From contig NZ_CM007717.1 of assembly GCF_002019855.1 (NCBI RefSeq), positions 4,055,636-4,119,635 of the forward strand: a DNA stretch of 64,000 bases. The letters run 5' to 3'. How positions within the stretch are numbered: the first letter of the stretch is position 1; every line of letters begins with the position of its first letter. Source of the stretch: Streptomyces antibioticus. Lineage in GTDB: Bacteria > Actinomycetota > Actinomycetes > Streptomycetales > Streptomycetaceae. Both the position numbers and the translations under genes were made by a program. A model generated the notes under the pieces. It made no database searches. It saw only the letters and a list, made by a program, of their open reading frames with translations, and was not told the origin of the DNA. Of this stretch, positions 33,723-42,472 are shown in pieces.

Positions 33723-35081
33723 CTAGCGCCGCAGGACGCTCGCCAGCCAGTCGAAGACGACGTCGCAGTGCTGTTGGGGGGCCATCGGGGAGCAGTGGAG
33801 TTGGGCTCCGGTGGCTGTCGTCAGCTTCACGTACTCGCGGCGGGTGCGGAGGAGGTCGTACATCTGGCGGGGCTGGCCGGGGTAGAACTCCTCGAAGTCG
33901 TAGTCCAGGACGAGTGTCGGGGCCTTGATCCTCGGGACGACCTTCGTGATGTCGAGGCCCATGGCCACCTGTGCCGGCGTCCAGATGTCCGTGAGGACGA
34001 TGCCCTGGCGGGCCTGGCGCAGGGCCTGTGCGGAGAAGATCTCGAAGCGTTTCTTGACCGTGAAGGCGAGCTGCGGGGTCAGTTCGGGGACGACGTCCTC
34101 GTTCCAGACCCGGTTGGTCTCCTCCTTGTCGGGCGTGATGATCGCCCGGAGTTCCGCGTCGAAGCCCAGCCACGGGCTGACGCACCCCGGCAGACAGGCG
34201 ACGGCCGCGAGCCGGCGCTCGAACGCGGCGGCGCGTGCGACGAGGTTGCCGCCCATGCTGAGCCCGGTGATCGCGATCCGGGAGCGGTCCACGTCCTTGC
34301 GGCGCTCCAGCCAGTCGATCACCGGCCGGACCACCGTCTCCCAGCGCGTCGTGAACGGGATCTCCTCCACGAACAGCAACTGCCCCTGGCCGGGACCGTC
34401 GTAGACGACGGCGTTCCAGCCCCGGTCGAGGGCGGCCGCCACGCCGTAGGTCCACATGTCCAGGTTCTGGCCGTCGCTGCCGTTGGTGAGGATGACCGTG
34501 GGCCGCGGCTCGACGGGACCGTCCGGGCGGAAGAACCAGACCGGCAGCCGCGTCCTGCCGTACGGTACCCGCGCCGTGACCGCGGCCGGCGTGCACAGCC
34601 GGGTGAACGTGTCCCACGCCTTGCGCCCGGCGAGGTAGACCGCCTCCTCGTCCTCGGGGTGGTCGGTGCCGAGGACGTAGAACAGCGACTGGGCGTAGTA
34701 CTGGGCGGCGCGCAGCGAGCGGAAACGGCGGGTCTCCTCGTGCCCGCCGCCACGGCCCGCGGCCAGCCGGTCGCCCCAGGCGCGGAAGGTGTCGCTGAAC
34801 GTCTGCTCCGAAAGCCCGGCCGCGTTGATGGTGTTGACGGCCGTCAGCACCTCGCCGACCTCGGAGGCCCGCATCCCGGCGGCCCCGAGCGCGAGCAGCC
34901 CCGCGAAGTTGAACCCGGGGTCGTCGAAGAGCCGCATCACGCCGGGCGTGGGATCGGGGGCAGCGGCGGCCGCACGGGCCGTTCCCGCCCCGACGGCGAG
35001 CGCACCGGCCCCGGCGGCCAGTCCGGTGAGGGCCGCGCGACGGCTGAGCGAGGACGACGGGTACGCAGCACGAGCGATCAT
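33723..35081 (-). CDS. Tat-exported alpha/beta hydrolase
   Basis: The 452-aa protein has a twin-Arg signal (SRRAALTGLAAG, then Ala-rich to TARAAAAA, about residues 13-40), so it is secreted folded. The hydrolase part has an oxyanion region VILTNGSDGQ, nucleophile elbow GLSMGGN, acid in VLDYDFEE and a likely His near the end (APQQHCDVVFDW). It resembles the FrsA-like/DUF1100 esterase group with an N-terminal helical cap. Start 35081 is preferred; an ATG 24 nt upstream would add MGRRTVRG. The substrate is unknown. Confidence 0.8.
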   Translation of the reverse strand: MIARAAYPSSSLSRRAALTGLAAGAGALAVGAGTARAAAAAPDPTPGVMRLFDDPGFNFAGLLALGAAGMRASEVGEVLTAVNTINAAGLSEQTFSDTFRAWGDRLAAGRGGGHEETRRFRSLRAAQYYAQSLFYVLGTDHPEDEEAVYLAGRKAWDTFTRLCTPAAVTARVPYGRTRLPVWFFRPDGPVEPRPTVILTNGSDGQNLDMWTYGVAAALDRGWNAVVYDGPGQGQLLFVEEIPFTTRWETVVRPVIDWLERRKDVDRSRIAITGLSMGGNLVARAAAFERRLAAVACLPGCVSPWLGFDAELRAIITPDKEETNRVWNEDVVPELTPQLAFTVKKRFEIFSAQALRQARQGIVLTDIWTPAQVAMGLDITKVVPRIKAPTLVLDYDFEEFYPGQPRQMYDLLRTRREYVKLTTATGAQLHCSPMAPQQHCDVVFDWLASVLRR

Positions 35082-35175
35082 GCCGCGGACCGTACGACGC
35101 CCCATGCACAGGTCCCGAGCCACCGCGCCTCGGACTCCTCCACACGGCCGCATGAACCACCCCGGAGGCCGCAAA

Positions 35176-35212
35176 AGCCCCCGCCCTGCGAACACATCGC
35201 AGAGCGGGGGCT
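35176..35212 (-). terminator. Terminator reading leftward, likely the original gpmA terminator
   Basis: AGCCCCCGC...GCGGGGGCT (9 bp) with a second inner stem CTGCG/CGCAG, followed on the minus strand by TTTT. It lies just beyond the 25-bp copy of the gpmA 3' end at 35231-35255. A similar hairpin (36694-36732) follows the intact gpmA. This fits the host terminator having been displaced by an insertion. Confidence 0.75.
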
Positions 35213-35230
35213 CAAGAGCGAGGCGTTCGC

Positions 35231-35255
35231 CTACTTCTTCTTGCCCTGGGTCTTG
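35231..35255 (-). other. Attachment-site copy (duplicate of gpmA 3' end)
   Basis: 25 nt that on the minus strand spell ...KTQGKKK-stop, identical to the last codons of gpmA (36744-36768) at 24 of 25 positions. The reading frame behind it has no start. With an integrase remnant next to the other copy, this looks like the far att site of an integrated element that used gpmA as target. Confidence 0.65.
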
Positions 35256-35445
35256 CCGGAGATCTTGGTGAGCTGGGTCTTTGCTGCTCAGGAGTGGTGG
35301 GCTCGTGCGCCTCGTGGTCGTCGTTGGTCGTCATTGGCCACTGTTGAGCAACCTCGGACGGCCCAGAGACGGCCCGATACACATTCGAAAGTCAGCTCTG
35401 CCGGCCGCGCGCTCATCGGGAGACGGTCCCGCGTCGGCCTGTCGC

Positions 35446-35853
35446 CTAGCGTCCTGCCCACCGTCGCAACTTAGTGGTGACATGGGCCTTGTGGAGTCGG
35501 GTTGCCGAGGCTTCGCTCGGGCTCGTCATGAACGCCGTGATAGGGGTCCATCGCTTGCCCCCCTTGCGGGCCGTCCATCTGACGGCGGGGAAGTCCGTGA
35601 TCTCTGTGATGCACTCTCGCGTAATCACGCGTGTGCGTAGGTAGCCGCGGATTGAGAGTCTCCCGCGCTCACACGTAACGCCGAGCCGGTACCCCCTCAC
35701 AGCGAGGATCGCGAACCCAATCACAGCGAAACAGGCCATGAGCCGCGAGAAGCCGGAACTGGCTTGCGCTACGTAGGCAACAGCAGCGGCCGCCGGAACG
35801 GCTCCGAGGCTGCCGTTCGCAAGACGGTTCAACATCGCTGGCGATAGCTCCAC
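35446..35853 (-). CDS. Small PH-domain-like membrane protein
   Basis: The 135-aa protein starts at a GTG (35853) with GAGGAG just upstream. Two hydrophobic segments (AVPAAAAVAYVAQA and LMACFAVIGFAILAV) are followed by a beta-rich half (RLGVTCERGRLSIRGYLRTRVITRECITEI, quoted in parts) like bacterial PH domains. Such proteins are frequent beside integrases in actinobacterial integrative elements. It lies between the two att copies, so it is probably cargo of the decayed element. The spacer 35256-35445 holds nothing I can support. Confidence 0.65.
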   Translation of the reverse strand: MELSPAMLNRLANGSLGAVPAAAAVAYVAQASSGFSRLMACFAVIGFAILAVRGYRLGVTCERGRLSIRGYLRTRVITRECITEITDFPAVRWTARKGGKRWTPITAFMTSPSEASATRLHKAHVTTKLRRWAGR

Positions 35854-35959
35854 GACGCTCCTCGTCTGTGCCGGTCTCTGCCGACGAGAGCGTACCTGGA
35901 ACCTCAGCTTGGGAAACTCGGGTTTCCCGGCGGCGATTGCTGTGCTGACCTGCGGCGGG

Positions 35960-36665
35960 GTGGTGCTAGGGCCCTGGGTGCGTCCCGTTCCCTGGCAGCC
36001 GGACCGCGTTTTCGCCATGCGGGCCGCCATGGTGGAACGCTTCCGGCCCATGGTGGACATGGGCGCCGGCTGCGGCCTACGGCAAGGCGAGATCCTCGGA
36101 CTGTCCGTGGATGAGCTGGACTTCGACAGCGGCACCCTGCACGTGGTGCAGCGGCTCAAGCTCAGCCTGAGCAAAGCCGTGTTCGCGCCCCCAAAGGGCG
36201 GCAAGCTCCGTGACGTCCCGCTGCCCGATCCCGTGGCGGAAGCGCTCAAGGAGCACATCAAGCGGTTCCCGCCCGTGGAGATCACGCTGCCCTGGATGCG
36301 AGCGAACGGCCAGCCCGTGACCAAGCGGCTGATCTTCACCGGGCCGAACGGTGGTCACGTCTGGCGTACCTCACTGAATGAGGACCACTGGAAGCCTGCT
36401 CTGGCGTCCGTGGGCGTCATCCCCAAGGCCAAGAGCCGAGAGCACACCGCCGCGCGCGAGCACGGCATGCACGCCCTGGAGGCGCTTCTACGCGTCGGTG
36501 CTACTGGGCGCGGGCGAGAGCATCAAGGCCGTGAGCGAGTACCTCGGGCACTCCGACCCGGGACTCACGCTGAAGGTGTACGCGCACCTCATGCCGAGCA
36601 GCCGCGACCGGGCCCGGAAGGCTCTCGGTCAAGCACTCCGCCCGCCGCAGGACCCGCCGCGCTGA
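35960..36665 (+). pseudogene. Tyrosine integrase remnant, 5'-truncated and frameshifted
   Basis: The catalytic domain is recognisable: DMGAGCGLRQGEILGL carries the box I Arg, and the HxLxxxYASVLL and SEYLGHSDPGLTLKVYAH segments carry the box II region and the nucleophile Tyr. The N-terminal SAM-like domain is missing; similarity starts near 35960-35990. One extra base near 36478-36482 (GCCCTGGAGG) moves the end into another frame: HAL then RRFYASVLL. It cannot make an active recombinase. It lies next to gpmA, the expected place for an integrase beside its att site. Confidence 0.8.
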
Positions 36666-36693
36666 GGTCCCACAGAGGGCCCAGGCCATGAAA

Positions 36694-36732
36694 ATGCCCC
36701 CGCCCCGCGCCGTCTGCGCAGGTCGAGGGCAT
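36694..36732 (-). terminator. Terminator after gpmA (element-borne copy)
   Basis: ATGCCCCCG pairs with CGAGGGCAT with inner GC pairing; the minus strand continues as TTTT. It begins 11 nt past the gpmA stop. Confidence 0.7.
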
Positions 36733-36743
36733 GATCACGAACC

Positions 36744-36768
36744 CTACTTCTTCTTGCCCTGGTTCTTG
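36744..36768 (-). other. Attachment-site copy within the 3' end of gpmA
   Basis: Partner of the 35231-35255 sequence, with one mismatch at position 20. It includes the gpmA stop codon and the Lys-rich tail QGKKK. Integration here keeps gpmA intact because the incoming element restores the last codons. Confidence 0.65.
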
Positions 36769-37505
36769 ACCGCCTCGATCGCTGCCGCTGCCGCGTCCGG
36801 GTCGAGGTAGGTGCCGCCCGGGTTGAGGGGCTTGAAGTCGGCGTCCAGCTCGTAGGAGAGGGGGATGCCGGTGGGGATGTTCAGGCCCGCGATGTCGGCG
36901 TCGGAGATGCCGTCGAGGTGCTTGACCAGGGCGCGCAGGCTGTTGCCGTGGGCGGCGACCAGGACCGTGCGGCCGGTGAGGAGGTCGGGGACGATGCCGT
37001 CGAACCAGTAGGGGAGCATCCGGACGACGACGTCCTTGAGGCACTCCGTCTGCGGGCGCAGCTCCGGCGGGAGGGTCGCGTAGCGCGCGTCGTCGAACTG
37101 GGAGTACTCGGCGTCGCGGTCGAGCGGCGGGGGCGGGGTGTCGTAGGAGCGGCGCCACAGCATGAACTGCTCCTCGCCGTACTCCGCGAGGGTCTGCGCC
37201 TTGTCCTTGCCCTGGAGGGCGCCGTAGTGGCGCTCGTTCAGCCGCCAGGAGCGGTGGACCGGGATCCAGTGGCGGTCCGCGGCCTCGAGGGCGAGCTGCG
37301 CGGTACGGATCGCGCGCTTCTGGAGGGACGTGTGCACCACGTCGGGCAGGAGGTCGGCGTCCTTCAGGAGTTCGCCACCGCGGACCGCCTCCTTCTCGCC
37401 CTTCTCGTTGAGGTTGACGTCCACCCAGCCGGTGAACAGGTTCTTCGCGTTCCACTCGCTCTCGCCGTGGCGGAGGAGGATCAGCTTGTACGGTGCGTCG
37501 GCCAT
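36744..37505 (-). CDS. gpmA: 2,3-bisphosphoglycerate-dependent phosphoglycerate mutase
   Basis: The 253-aa protein has the phosphohistidine motif LILLRHGESEWN with His13, then FTGWVDVNLNEKG, RSWRLNERHYGALQGKDK and the second catalytic His in AAHGNSLRALVKH. It interconverts 3- and 2-phosphoglycerate in glycolysis. The C-terminus NQGKKK is part of the att core described here, so the last residues may derive from the inserted element. Start 37505 gives the usual MADAPYKLILLRHGE N-terminus. Confidence 0.95.
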   Translation of the reverse strand: MADAPYKLILLRHGESEWNAKNLFTGWVDVNLNEKGEKEAVRGGELLKDADLLPDVVHTSLQKRAIRTAQLALEAADRHWIPVHRSWRLNERHYGALQGKDKAQTLAEYGEEQFMLWRRSYDTPPPPLDRDAEYSQFDDARYATLPPELRPQTECLKDVVVRMLPYWFDGIVPDLLTGRTVLVAAHGNSLRALVKHLDGISDADIAGLNIPTGIPLSYELDADFKPLNPGGTYLDPDAAAAAIEAVKNQGKKK

Positions 37506-37686
37506 GGGTCCGAGCGTAATGGACCGTCCTGGTGGCCCGCGTCCGCCGCTCATACCCCGGACGCCCCCTCCCGAACGCCGCCGCCCACGCTTGACGGGAT
37601 CTGTTAATTGAGTGGTGCTCCCCGCGGCCACCTCCGTAAGTTGCCGTTGCCGCCTTCGCCACTTACACCCTCGGGGGGACTCCGCC

Positions 37687-38997
37687 ATGTCCGTCGCCGT
37701 CGTCCGACGTGCCGCACGCGAGACCCTCTCCGGTCTCCCCCGCGAGTTCTGGTGGCTGTGGACCAGCACGCTCGTCAACCGTCTCGGCGCCTTCGTCGCC
37801 ACCTTCATGGCGCTGTACCTGACCCTCGACCGCGGCTACTCCGCCTTCTACGCCGGTCTCGTCGTCTCCCTGCACGGCCTCGGCGGGGTCGTCTCCTCGC
37901 TCGGCGGCGGGGTGATGGCCGACCGGATCGGACGGCGGCCCACCCTGCTCGTCGCGCAGACCGCCACCGCGTTCTCGGTCGCGCTGCTCGCGTTCATCAC
38001 CGACCCCGTCGCCATCGCCGGGGTCGCCTTCCTGGTCGGCATGGCCTCCAACGCCTCGCGGCCCGCCGTGCAGGCGATGATGGCCGACATCGTGCCGCCC
38101 AAGGACCGTATCCGGGCGTTCTCCCTCAACTACTGGGCCATCAACCTCGGCTTCGCCGTCTCCTCCATGGCCGCCGGTTTCATCGCCGAGGTCAGCTACC
38201 GGGCCGGGTTCCTGCTGGAGGCGGGGATGACCCTCGTCTGCGCGGTCGTCGTCTTCCTCAAACTGCCCGAGTCACGGCCCGAACGGCAGGAGAAGGCCGG
38301 CCGGGAGGACTCCGTAGGACTCGGGACCGTCCTGCGCGACACCCGGTTCATGAGCGTCGTCGGGCTGTCCTTCCTCGTCGCGTTCGTCTTCCAGCAGGGC
38401 GCGGTCGGACTGCCGGTCGCGATGGGCGAGGCCGGGTTCACCCCCGCGGACTACGGCATGGCCATCGCCGTCAACGGCTTCCTGATCGTCGTGCTCCAGA
38501 TCCCGGTCACCCGGTTCATCGAGCACCGCGACCCGCGCCGGCTGCTCGTGATCTCCTCCGCCCTCGCGGGGTACGGCTTCGGACTCACCGCCTTCGCCGG
38601 GTCGGTCGGCGTCTTCGCGCTCACCGTCTGCGTGTGGACGCTCGCCGAGATCGTCAACGCGCCGACCCAGACCGGGATCGTCGTCCGTCTCTCCCCCACC
38701 CACGGCCGCGGCCGCTACCAGGGCATGTACACGATGTCCTGGGCGGTGGCCTCGCTGGTCGCCCCGGTGATGTCCGGTTTCGTCATCGACCGGTTCGGCG
38801 CGGAGTGGCTGTGGGGGATGTGCGCGGTCGTGGGGACGGTGGCGGGCGCCGGGTACGCCGTCCTCATGCGGCGGCTCCCGGAGGAAGAGGGGGATCAGGG
38901 GGCGCATCAGGAGGGGCGGGGCCACGACGCCGACCAGGCCGACGGGGAATCTCCGGTCGTGGCGGCGAAGGCCGCCGAGGTGAGCGCCGCCCCCTGA
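37687..38997 (+). CDS. MFS transporter (12 TM)
   Basis: The 436-aa protein has 12 hydrophobic segments and motif A as GGGVMADRIGRRPTLL (about 75-90), with a second half copy less conserved. It fits DHA1-type multidrug or sugar efflux proteins. The last 45 residues are charged and disordered (EEEGDQGAHQEGRGHDADQ). The ATG at 37687 follows CTCGGGGGGACTCC. No neighbour tells the substrate. Confidence 0.85.
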   Translation: MSVAVVRRAARETLSGLPREFWWLWTSTLVNRLGAFVATFMALYLTLDRGYSAFYAGLVVSLHGLGGVVSSLGGGVMADRIGRRPTLLVAQTATAFSVALLAFITDPVAIAGVAFLVGMASNASRPAVQAMMADIVPPKDRIRAFSLNYWAINLGFAVSSMAAGFIAEVSYRAGFLLEAGMTLVCAVVVFLKLPESRPERQEKAGREDSVGLGTVLRDTRFMSVVGLSFLVAFVFQQGAVGLPVAMGEAGFTPADYGMAIAVNGFLIVVLQIPVTRFIEHRDPRRLLVISSALAGYGFGLTAFAGSVGVFALTVCVWTLAEIVNAPTQTGIVVRLSPTHGRGRYQGMYTMSWAVASLVAPVMSGFVIDRFGAEWLWGMCAVVGTVAGAGYAVLMRRLPEEEGDQGAHQEGRGHDADQADGESPVVAAKAAEVSAAP

Positions 38998-39031
38998 GCC
39001 CACGCCCGCCCGGCAGACCCCGGCAGACAAG

Positions 39032-39487
39032 CTACGGATGCATCCGCGCCCCCTTCAGCACCTTGTCCACCGCGTTCCGCGGCCCGTACACCGCCAGCCC
39101 CACCAGATCCAGCTCCGCCGTCGGCACGGCCCGCACCGCCGCCCGGTTGTCGCGGTCGTTGCCGGTGGCGAAGAGGTCGCCGGTGAACACCGCGCGCGGG
39201 AGCGAGCGGGCCAGCACGCGCGCGTGGGCGGCGGTCAGCGTCTCCTTCGTCCCCTCGAAGACCAGCACCGGCTGCCGGAACATCGGCAGACTGACCACCC
39301 CGTCCGCGTCCTCGTACGGCTCCCCGATCACCTCGGGGGCGGCCGTCCCCAGGCCGCTGACCAGGAACGCGGTGACGTTCAGACGCTGCCAGGACTCCAG
39401 GTCGTCCCGCAGCAGGACGGCGATCTTCGTGTCGAAACGGACGGGGGCGTCAGGGTCCCCCATGCTCACAGTGCTCACGGTGCTCAT
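39032..39487 (-). CDS. DUF2000-family protein
   Basis: The 151-aa protein has the family core FDTKIAVLLRDDLESWQRLNVTAFL (about 18-42, quoted in part: FDTKIAVLLRDDL) and VPTAELDLVGLAVYG. The fold is related to peptidyl-tRNA hydrolase 2, but no activity is known. The start could be 39487 or an in-frame ATG (MGDPDAPVRF) 24 nt downstream. It diverges from the AraC regulator across 49 nt, a common regulator/target arrangement. Confidence 0.8.
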   Translation of the reverse strand: MSTVSTVSMGDPDAPVRFDTKIAVLLRDDLESWQRLNVTAFLVSGLGTAAPEVIGEPYEDADGVVSLPMFRQPVLVFEGTKETLTAAHARVLARSLPRAVFTGDLFATGNDRDNRAAVRAVPTAELDLVGLAVYGPRNAVDKVLKGARMHP

Positions 39488-39536
39488 GACGTGAGACTGC
39501 CGTCCCGCCCCCGACCCGGTCTTGTACGTTCTTTGC

Positions 39537-40385
39537 ATGGCCTCCCGGCATCCCCGGCCCTCCCGGCATCCCCGGCCCTCCCGGCAGGAAGTCTCCGCCT
39601 GGCGCCCGCGCGTCCCGGGCGTCGTCGAGGTCTTCCACGCCCGCTTCACCGAGTACGCGTACCCCATGCACGTCCACGACGCCTGGACGCTGCTCATCGT
39701 GGACGACGGCGCCGTACGGTACGACCTCGAACGCCACGAGCACGGCACCCCGCACGACACGGTGACCCTGCTGCCACCGCACGTCCCGCACAACGGCTCC
39801 CCCGTCGACCCCAGCGGCTTCCGCAAACGGGTGCTGTACCTGGACGCGAGCGTGCTCGGGGAGGACCTGATCGGGGCGGCGGTGGACGGCCCCGACCTGC
39901 GGGACCCGGTGCTGCGGCGGCGGGTGGGACAACTCCACTCCGCGCTCGCCCGCCCCGGCGACGAACTGGAGGCGGACAGCCGGCTGACGCTGATCGGGGA
40001 GCGGCTCCGGGACCACCTGGGGCGCACCGAGGGTCCCTCGCGCCCCGCCCCCTCCTCCGACCCGCACCTCGCGCGCCGGCTGCGCGAACTCCTCGACGCG
40101 TACGTCGTCCAGGGCATCGGTCTGGAGGAGGCCGCGCGGGTGCTCCAGGCGCATCCGGCGCATCTGGTCCGGGCGTTCAGCGGGGCGTACGGCATCGCGC
40201 CGCACCAGTATCTGACCGCCCGCCGGATCGACCGGGCCCGCCGGCTGCTGCTGACGGGCCGTCCGGCGGCCGAGGTCGCGACGGACACCGGTTTCTACGA
40301 CCAGGCCCATCTCACCCGGCACTTCAGGCGGTTGGTGGGGGTCACTCCGGGGCGCTACTCGGGGTCGGCGGCACGGCGGCCGTGA
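39537..40385 (+). CDS. AraC-family transcriptional regulator with cupin sensor
   Basis: The 282-aa protein opens with an 18-nt tandem repeat that codes SRHPRP twice. Residues about 30-125 form a cupin-like AraC N-domain (YAYPMHVHDAWTLLIV, LLPPHVPHNG). Two helix-turn-helix motifs follow near the C-terminus (LEEAARVLQAHPAHLVRAF and AAEVATDTGFYDQAHLTRHF), ending in the AraC signature RRLVGVTPGRYS. It probably controls the divergent DUF2000 gene and itself. The inducer is unknown. A TTG 15 nt upstream is an alternative start. Confidence 0.88.
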   Translation: MASRHPRPSRHPRPSRQEVSAWRPRVPGVVEVFHARFTEYAYPMHVHDAWTLLIVDDGAVRYDLERHEHGTPHDTVTLLPPHVPHNGSPVDPSGFRKRVLYLDASVLGEDLIGAAVDGPDLRDPVLRRRVGQLHSALARPGDELEADSRLTLIGERLRDHLGRTEGPSRPAPSSDPHLARRLRELLDAYVVQGIGLEEAARVLQAHPAHLVRAFSGAYGIAPHQYLTARRIDRARRLLLTGRPAAEVATDTGFYDQAHLTRHFRRLVGVTPGRYSGSAARRP

Positions 40386-40402
40386 ACGGCGCGTGACCTG
40401 GC

Positions 40403-40927
40403 TCAGTCGGCGGACCGCCGGGTCAGGTGGGCGAACGCGTCCAGGTTGTGGGTGGGTTCGCCACGGGACACCCGCCAGGCGTACTCGCGGCGGATCGCGG
40501 AGGCGAAGCCCAGCTCCAGCAGGGTGTTGAAGGCGCCGTCGGCCGCCTCCAGGACCTGGCCGAAGATGCGGTCGATCTCCTCGGCGGTGACGGAGGCGAG
40601 CGGGAGGCGGGCGGTGACGTAGATGTCGCCGAGTGGGTCGACGGCGTAACTCACGCCGTACAGCTTGAGGTTGCGCTCCAGGAGCCAGCGGTGGACGCCG
40701 GGTTCGTTCTCGTCGGGGTGGCGGATGACGAAGGCGTTCAGCGACAGCGAGTGGCGGCCGACGATCAGCGAGACCGTCGTCTTCAGCTTGCGGGTGCCGG
40801 GGAGCTGGACGACGTAGGTGCCGGGTTCGGGGCGCTCCCACTCCAGCTCCGCGTCCGTGAGAAAGCCCTCGATGATCCGTACGGCCGCGGTCTGCTCCAT
40901 GTCCTGGCCGGTATCCCTGTCACCCAT
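40403..40927 (-). CDS. YbjN-domain protein, coupled to mshA
   Basis: The 174-aa protein shows the YbjN/SecB-like fold pattern: WERPEPGTYVVQLPGTRKLKTTV, quoted in part (PGTYVVQLPG), LNAFVIRHPDENE and HRWLLERNLKLYGVSYAVD. Members may be chaperone- or secretion-associated; no activity is proven. Its ATG at 40927 overlaps the mshA stop by 8 nt, so the two are translationally coupled. The same pairing is usual in Streptomyces. Confidence 0.82.
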   Translation of the reverse strand: MGDRDTGQDMEQTAAVRIIEGFLTDAELEWERPEPGTYVVQLPGTRKLKTTVSLIVGRHSLSLNAFVIRHPDENEPGVHRWLLERNLKLYGVSYAVDPLGDIYVTARLPLASVTAEEIDRIFGQVLEAADGAFNTLLELGFASAIRREYAWRVSRGEPTHNLDAFAHLTRRSAD

Positions 40928-42260
40928 GCTGGGAGCGTACGCGACGGCGGTGGGCCTGGGCGGCGGCCGTGTAGACGTCGGCGGTGGCGGCGGCCGCGGT
41001 GTCCCAGCCGAACGACCGGGCGTGCCGGGCGGCGGCCGCGCCCATCCGGGCGGGGAGTTCGGGGCCGTCGGCGAACCGCTCCAGCACGCGCGCGTACGCC
41101 GCCGGATCGTGCCCCTGGACCAGGAAGCCGGTCTCGCCGTCCCGCACCGCGACCGGCAGCCCGCCCACGGCGGCCGCGAGGACCGGGGTGCCCGCCGCCT
41201 GCGCCTCTATGGCGACCAGGCCGAAGGACTCGCTGTAGGAGGGGACGACGAGGACGGACGCGGCCCGGAACCAGTCCGCGAGCTGGTCCTGGCCGACCGG
41301 CGGCCGGAACCGTACGACGTCCGCGACCCCGAGCCGCGCCGCCAGCTTCTGGAGCCCCTCCGGCTTGGCGAGGCCGCTGCCGCTGGGGCCGCCGACGACG
41401 GGTACGACGATCCGCGACCGCAGCTCGGGGCGGTTGTCCAGCAGCGCCGCGACCGAGCGGAGCAGCACGTCGGGGGCCTTCAGGGGCTGGATACGGCCCG
41501 CGAAGAGGGGGACGAGCGCGTCCTGCGGGAGGCCGAGGCGGGCCCGGGCGGCGGCACGGCCGTCGGCCGGGGAGAAGCGGTCGAGGTTGACGCCCGGGTG
41601 GACGACGGCGACCTTGCGGGGGTCGGCGCTGTAGTGCCGTACGAGTTCGTCGGCCTCCTCCGCCGTGTTGGCGATGAGGCGGTCGGCGGCGGAGACGATC
41701 TGGGTCTCGCCGATCACGCGCGCGGCGGGCTCGGGGGTGTCGCCGTAGGCCAGGTTGGCGTTCTTGACCTTGGCCATGGTGTGCATGGCGTGCACCAGGG
41801 GGGCGCCCCAGCGCTGGGCGGCGAGCCAGCCGACGTGGCCGGAGAGCCAGTAGTGCGAGTGGACGAGGTCGTAGTAGCCGGGGCGGTGGCCGGCCCACGC
41901 CTGCATCACGCCGTGGGTGAAGGCGCAGAGCTGGGCGGGGAGGTCCTCCTTGGCGAGGCCCTCGTAGGGGCCGGCGTCGACGTGCCGGACGAGGACGCCG
42001 GGTGCCATCTGGACGGTCGGCGGGAGCGCGGCCGTGGTCGCGCGGGTGAAGATCTCGACCTCGATGTTGATGGCGGCGAGGCGCTGGGCCAGCTCCACGA
42101 TGTAGACGTTCATGCCGCCGGCGTCGCCGGTGCCGGGCTGGTGGAGCGGTGAGGTGTGCACGGAGAGCATCGCCACCCGGCGGGGGCGGCGGTGGAGCCT
42201 GAGCCGCGACGGGGCGGCCGCCGTGGAGCGACGCCCGAGCCTGCTGACGTACTGGCTCAC
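40920..42260 (-). CDS. mshA: D-inositol-3-phosphate glycosyltransferase (mycothiol synthesis)
   Basis: The 446-aa GT-B glycosyltransferase has the MshA N-loop SVHTSPLHQPGTGDAGGMNV, then HSHYWLSG, VHPGVNLDRF, FAGRIQPLKAPDVLL and the donor-site ESFGLVAIEAQAAGTPVLA. It joins GlcNAc from UDP-GlcNAc to inositol-3-phosphate, the first step of mycothiol, the main thiol of actinomycetes. The GTG at 42260 is chosen for its ribosome site (GGAGGAAGG) and homology; a longer frame upstream adds a poor-quality N-terminus. Confidence 0.93.
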   Translation of the reverse strand: MSQYVSRLGRRSTAAAPSRLRLHRRPRRVAMLSVHTSPLHQPGTGDAGGMNVYIVELAQRLAAINIEVEIFTRATTAALPPTVQMAPGVLVRHVDAGPYEGLAKEDLPAQLCAFTHGVMQAWAGHRPGYYDLVHSHYWLSGHVGWLAAQRWGAPLVHAMHTMAKVKNANLAYGDTPEPAARVIGETQIVSAADRLIANTAEEADELVRHYSADPRKVAVVHPGVNLDRFSPADGRAAARARLGLPQDALVPLFAGRIQPLKAPDVLLRSVAALLDNRPELRSRIVVPVVGGPSGSGLAKPEGLQKLAARLGVADVVRFRPPVGQDQLADWFRAASVLVVPSYSESFGLVAIEAQAAGTPVLAAAVGGLPVAVRDGETGFLVQGHDPAAYARVLERFADGPELPARMGAAAARHARSFGWDTAAAATADVYTAAAQAHRRRVRSQHG

Positions 42261-42472
42261 GTGACCTTCCTCCTTGCTGCGGGCATGCCGGACGGAGGGG
42301 TGTGGGGCTCCCTCCACTGGGCGCCAACGCCGGAGGGCGCGATTCCCATTCCGGGCGGGTGGCGGCGGAGGGGATTTTTGCCTGAGCGTTACCGGGTATC
42401 GCTCAACCGTTCGAGGTGCGGGTGCGTCCCTCGCGGCTCGCCGCGGGCTGGCGGCGGCCTACCCTCTTTTCC

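Noticed and set aside
35909..36691. An intact 260-aa integrase
   Set aside because: The second half of that frame is a poor-quality string (GRGREHQGRERVPR), while the true active-site region continues in another frame. It is a pseudogene.
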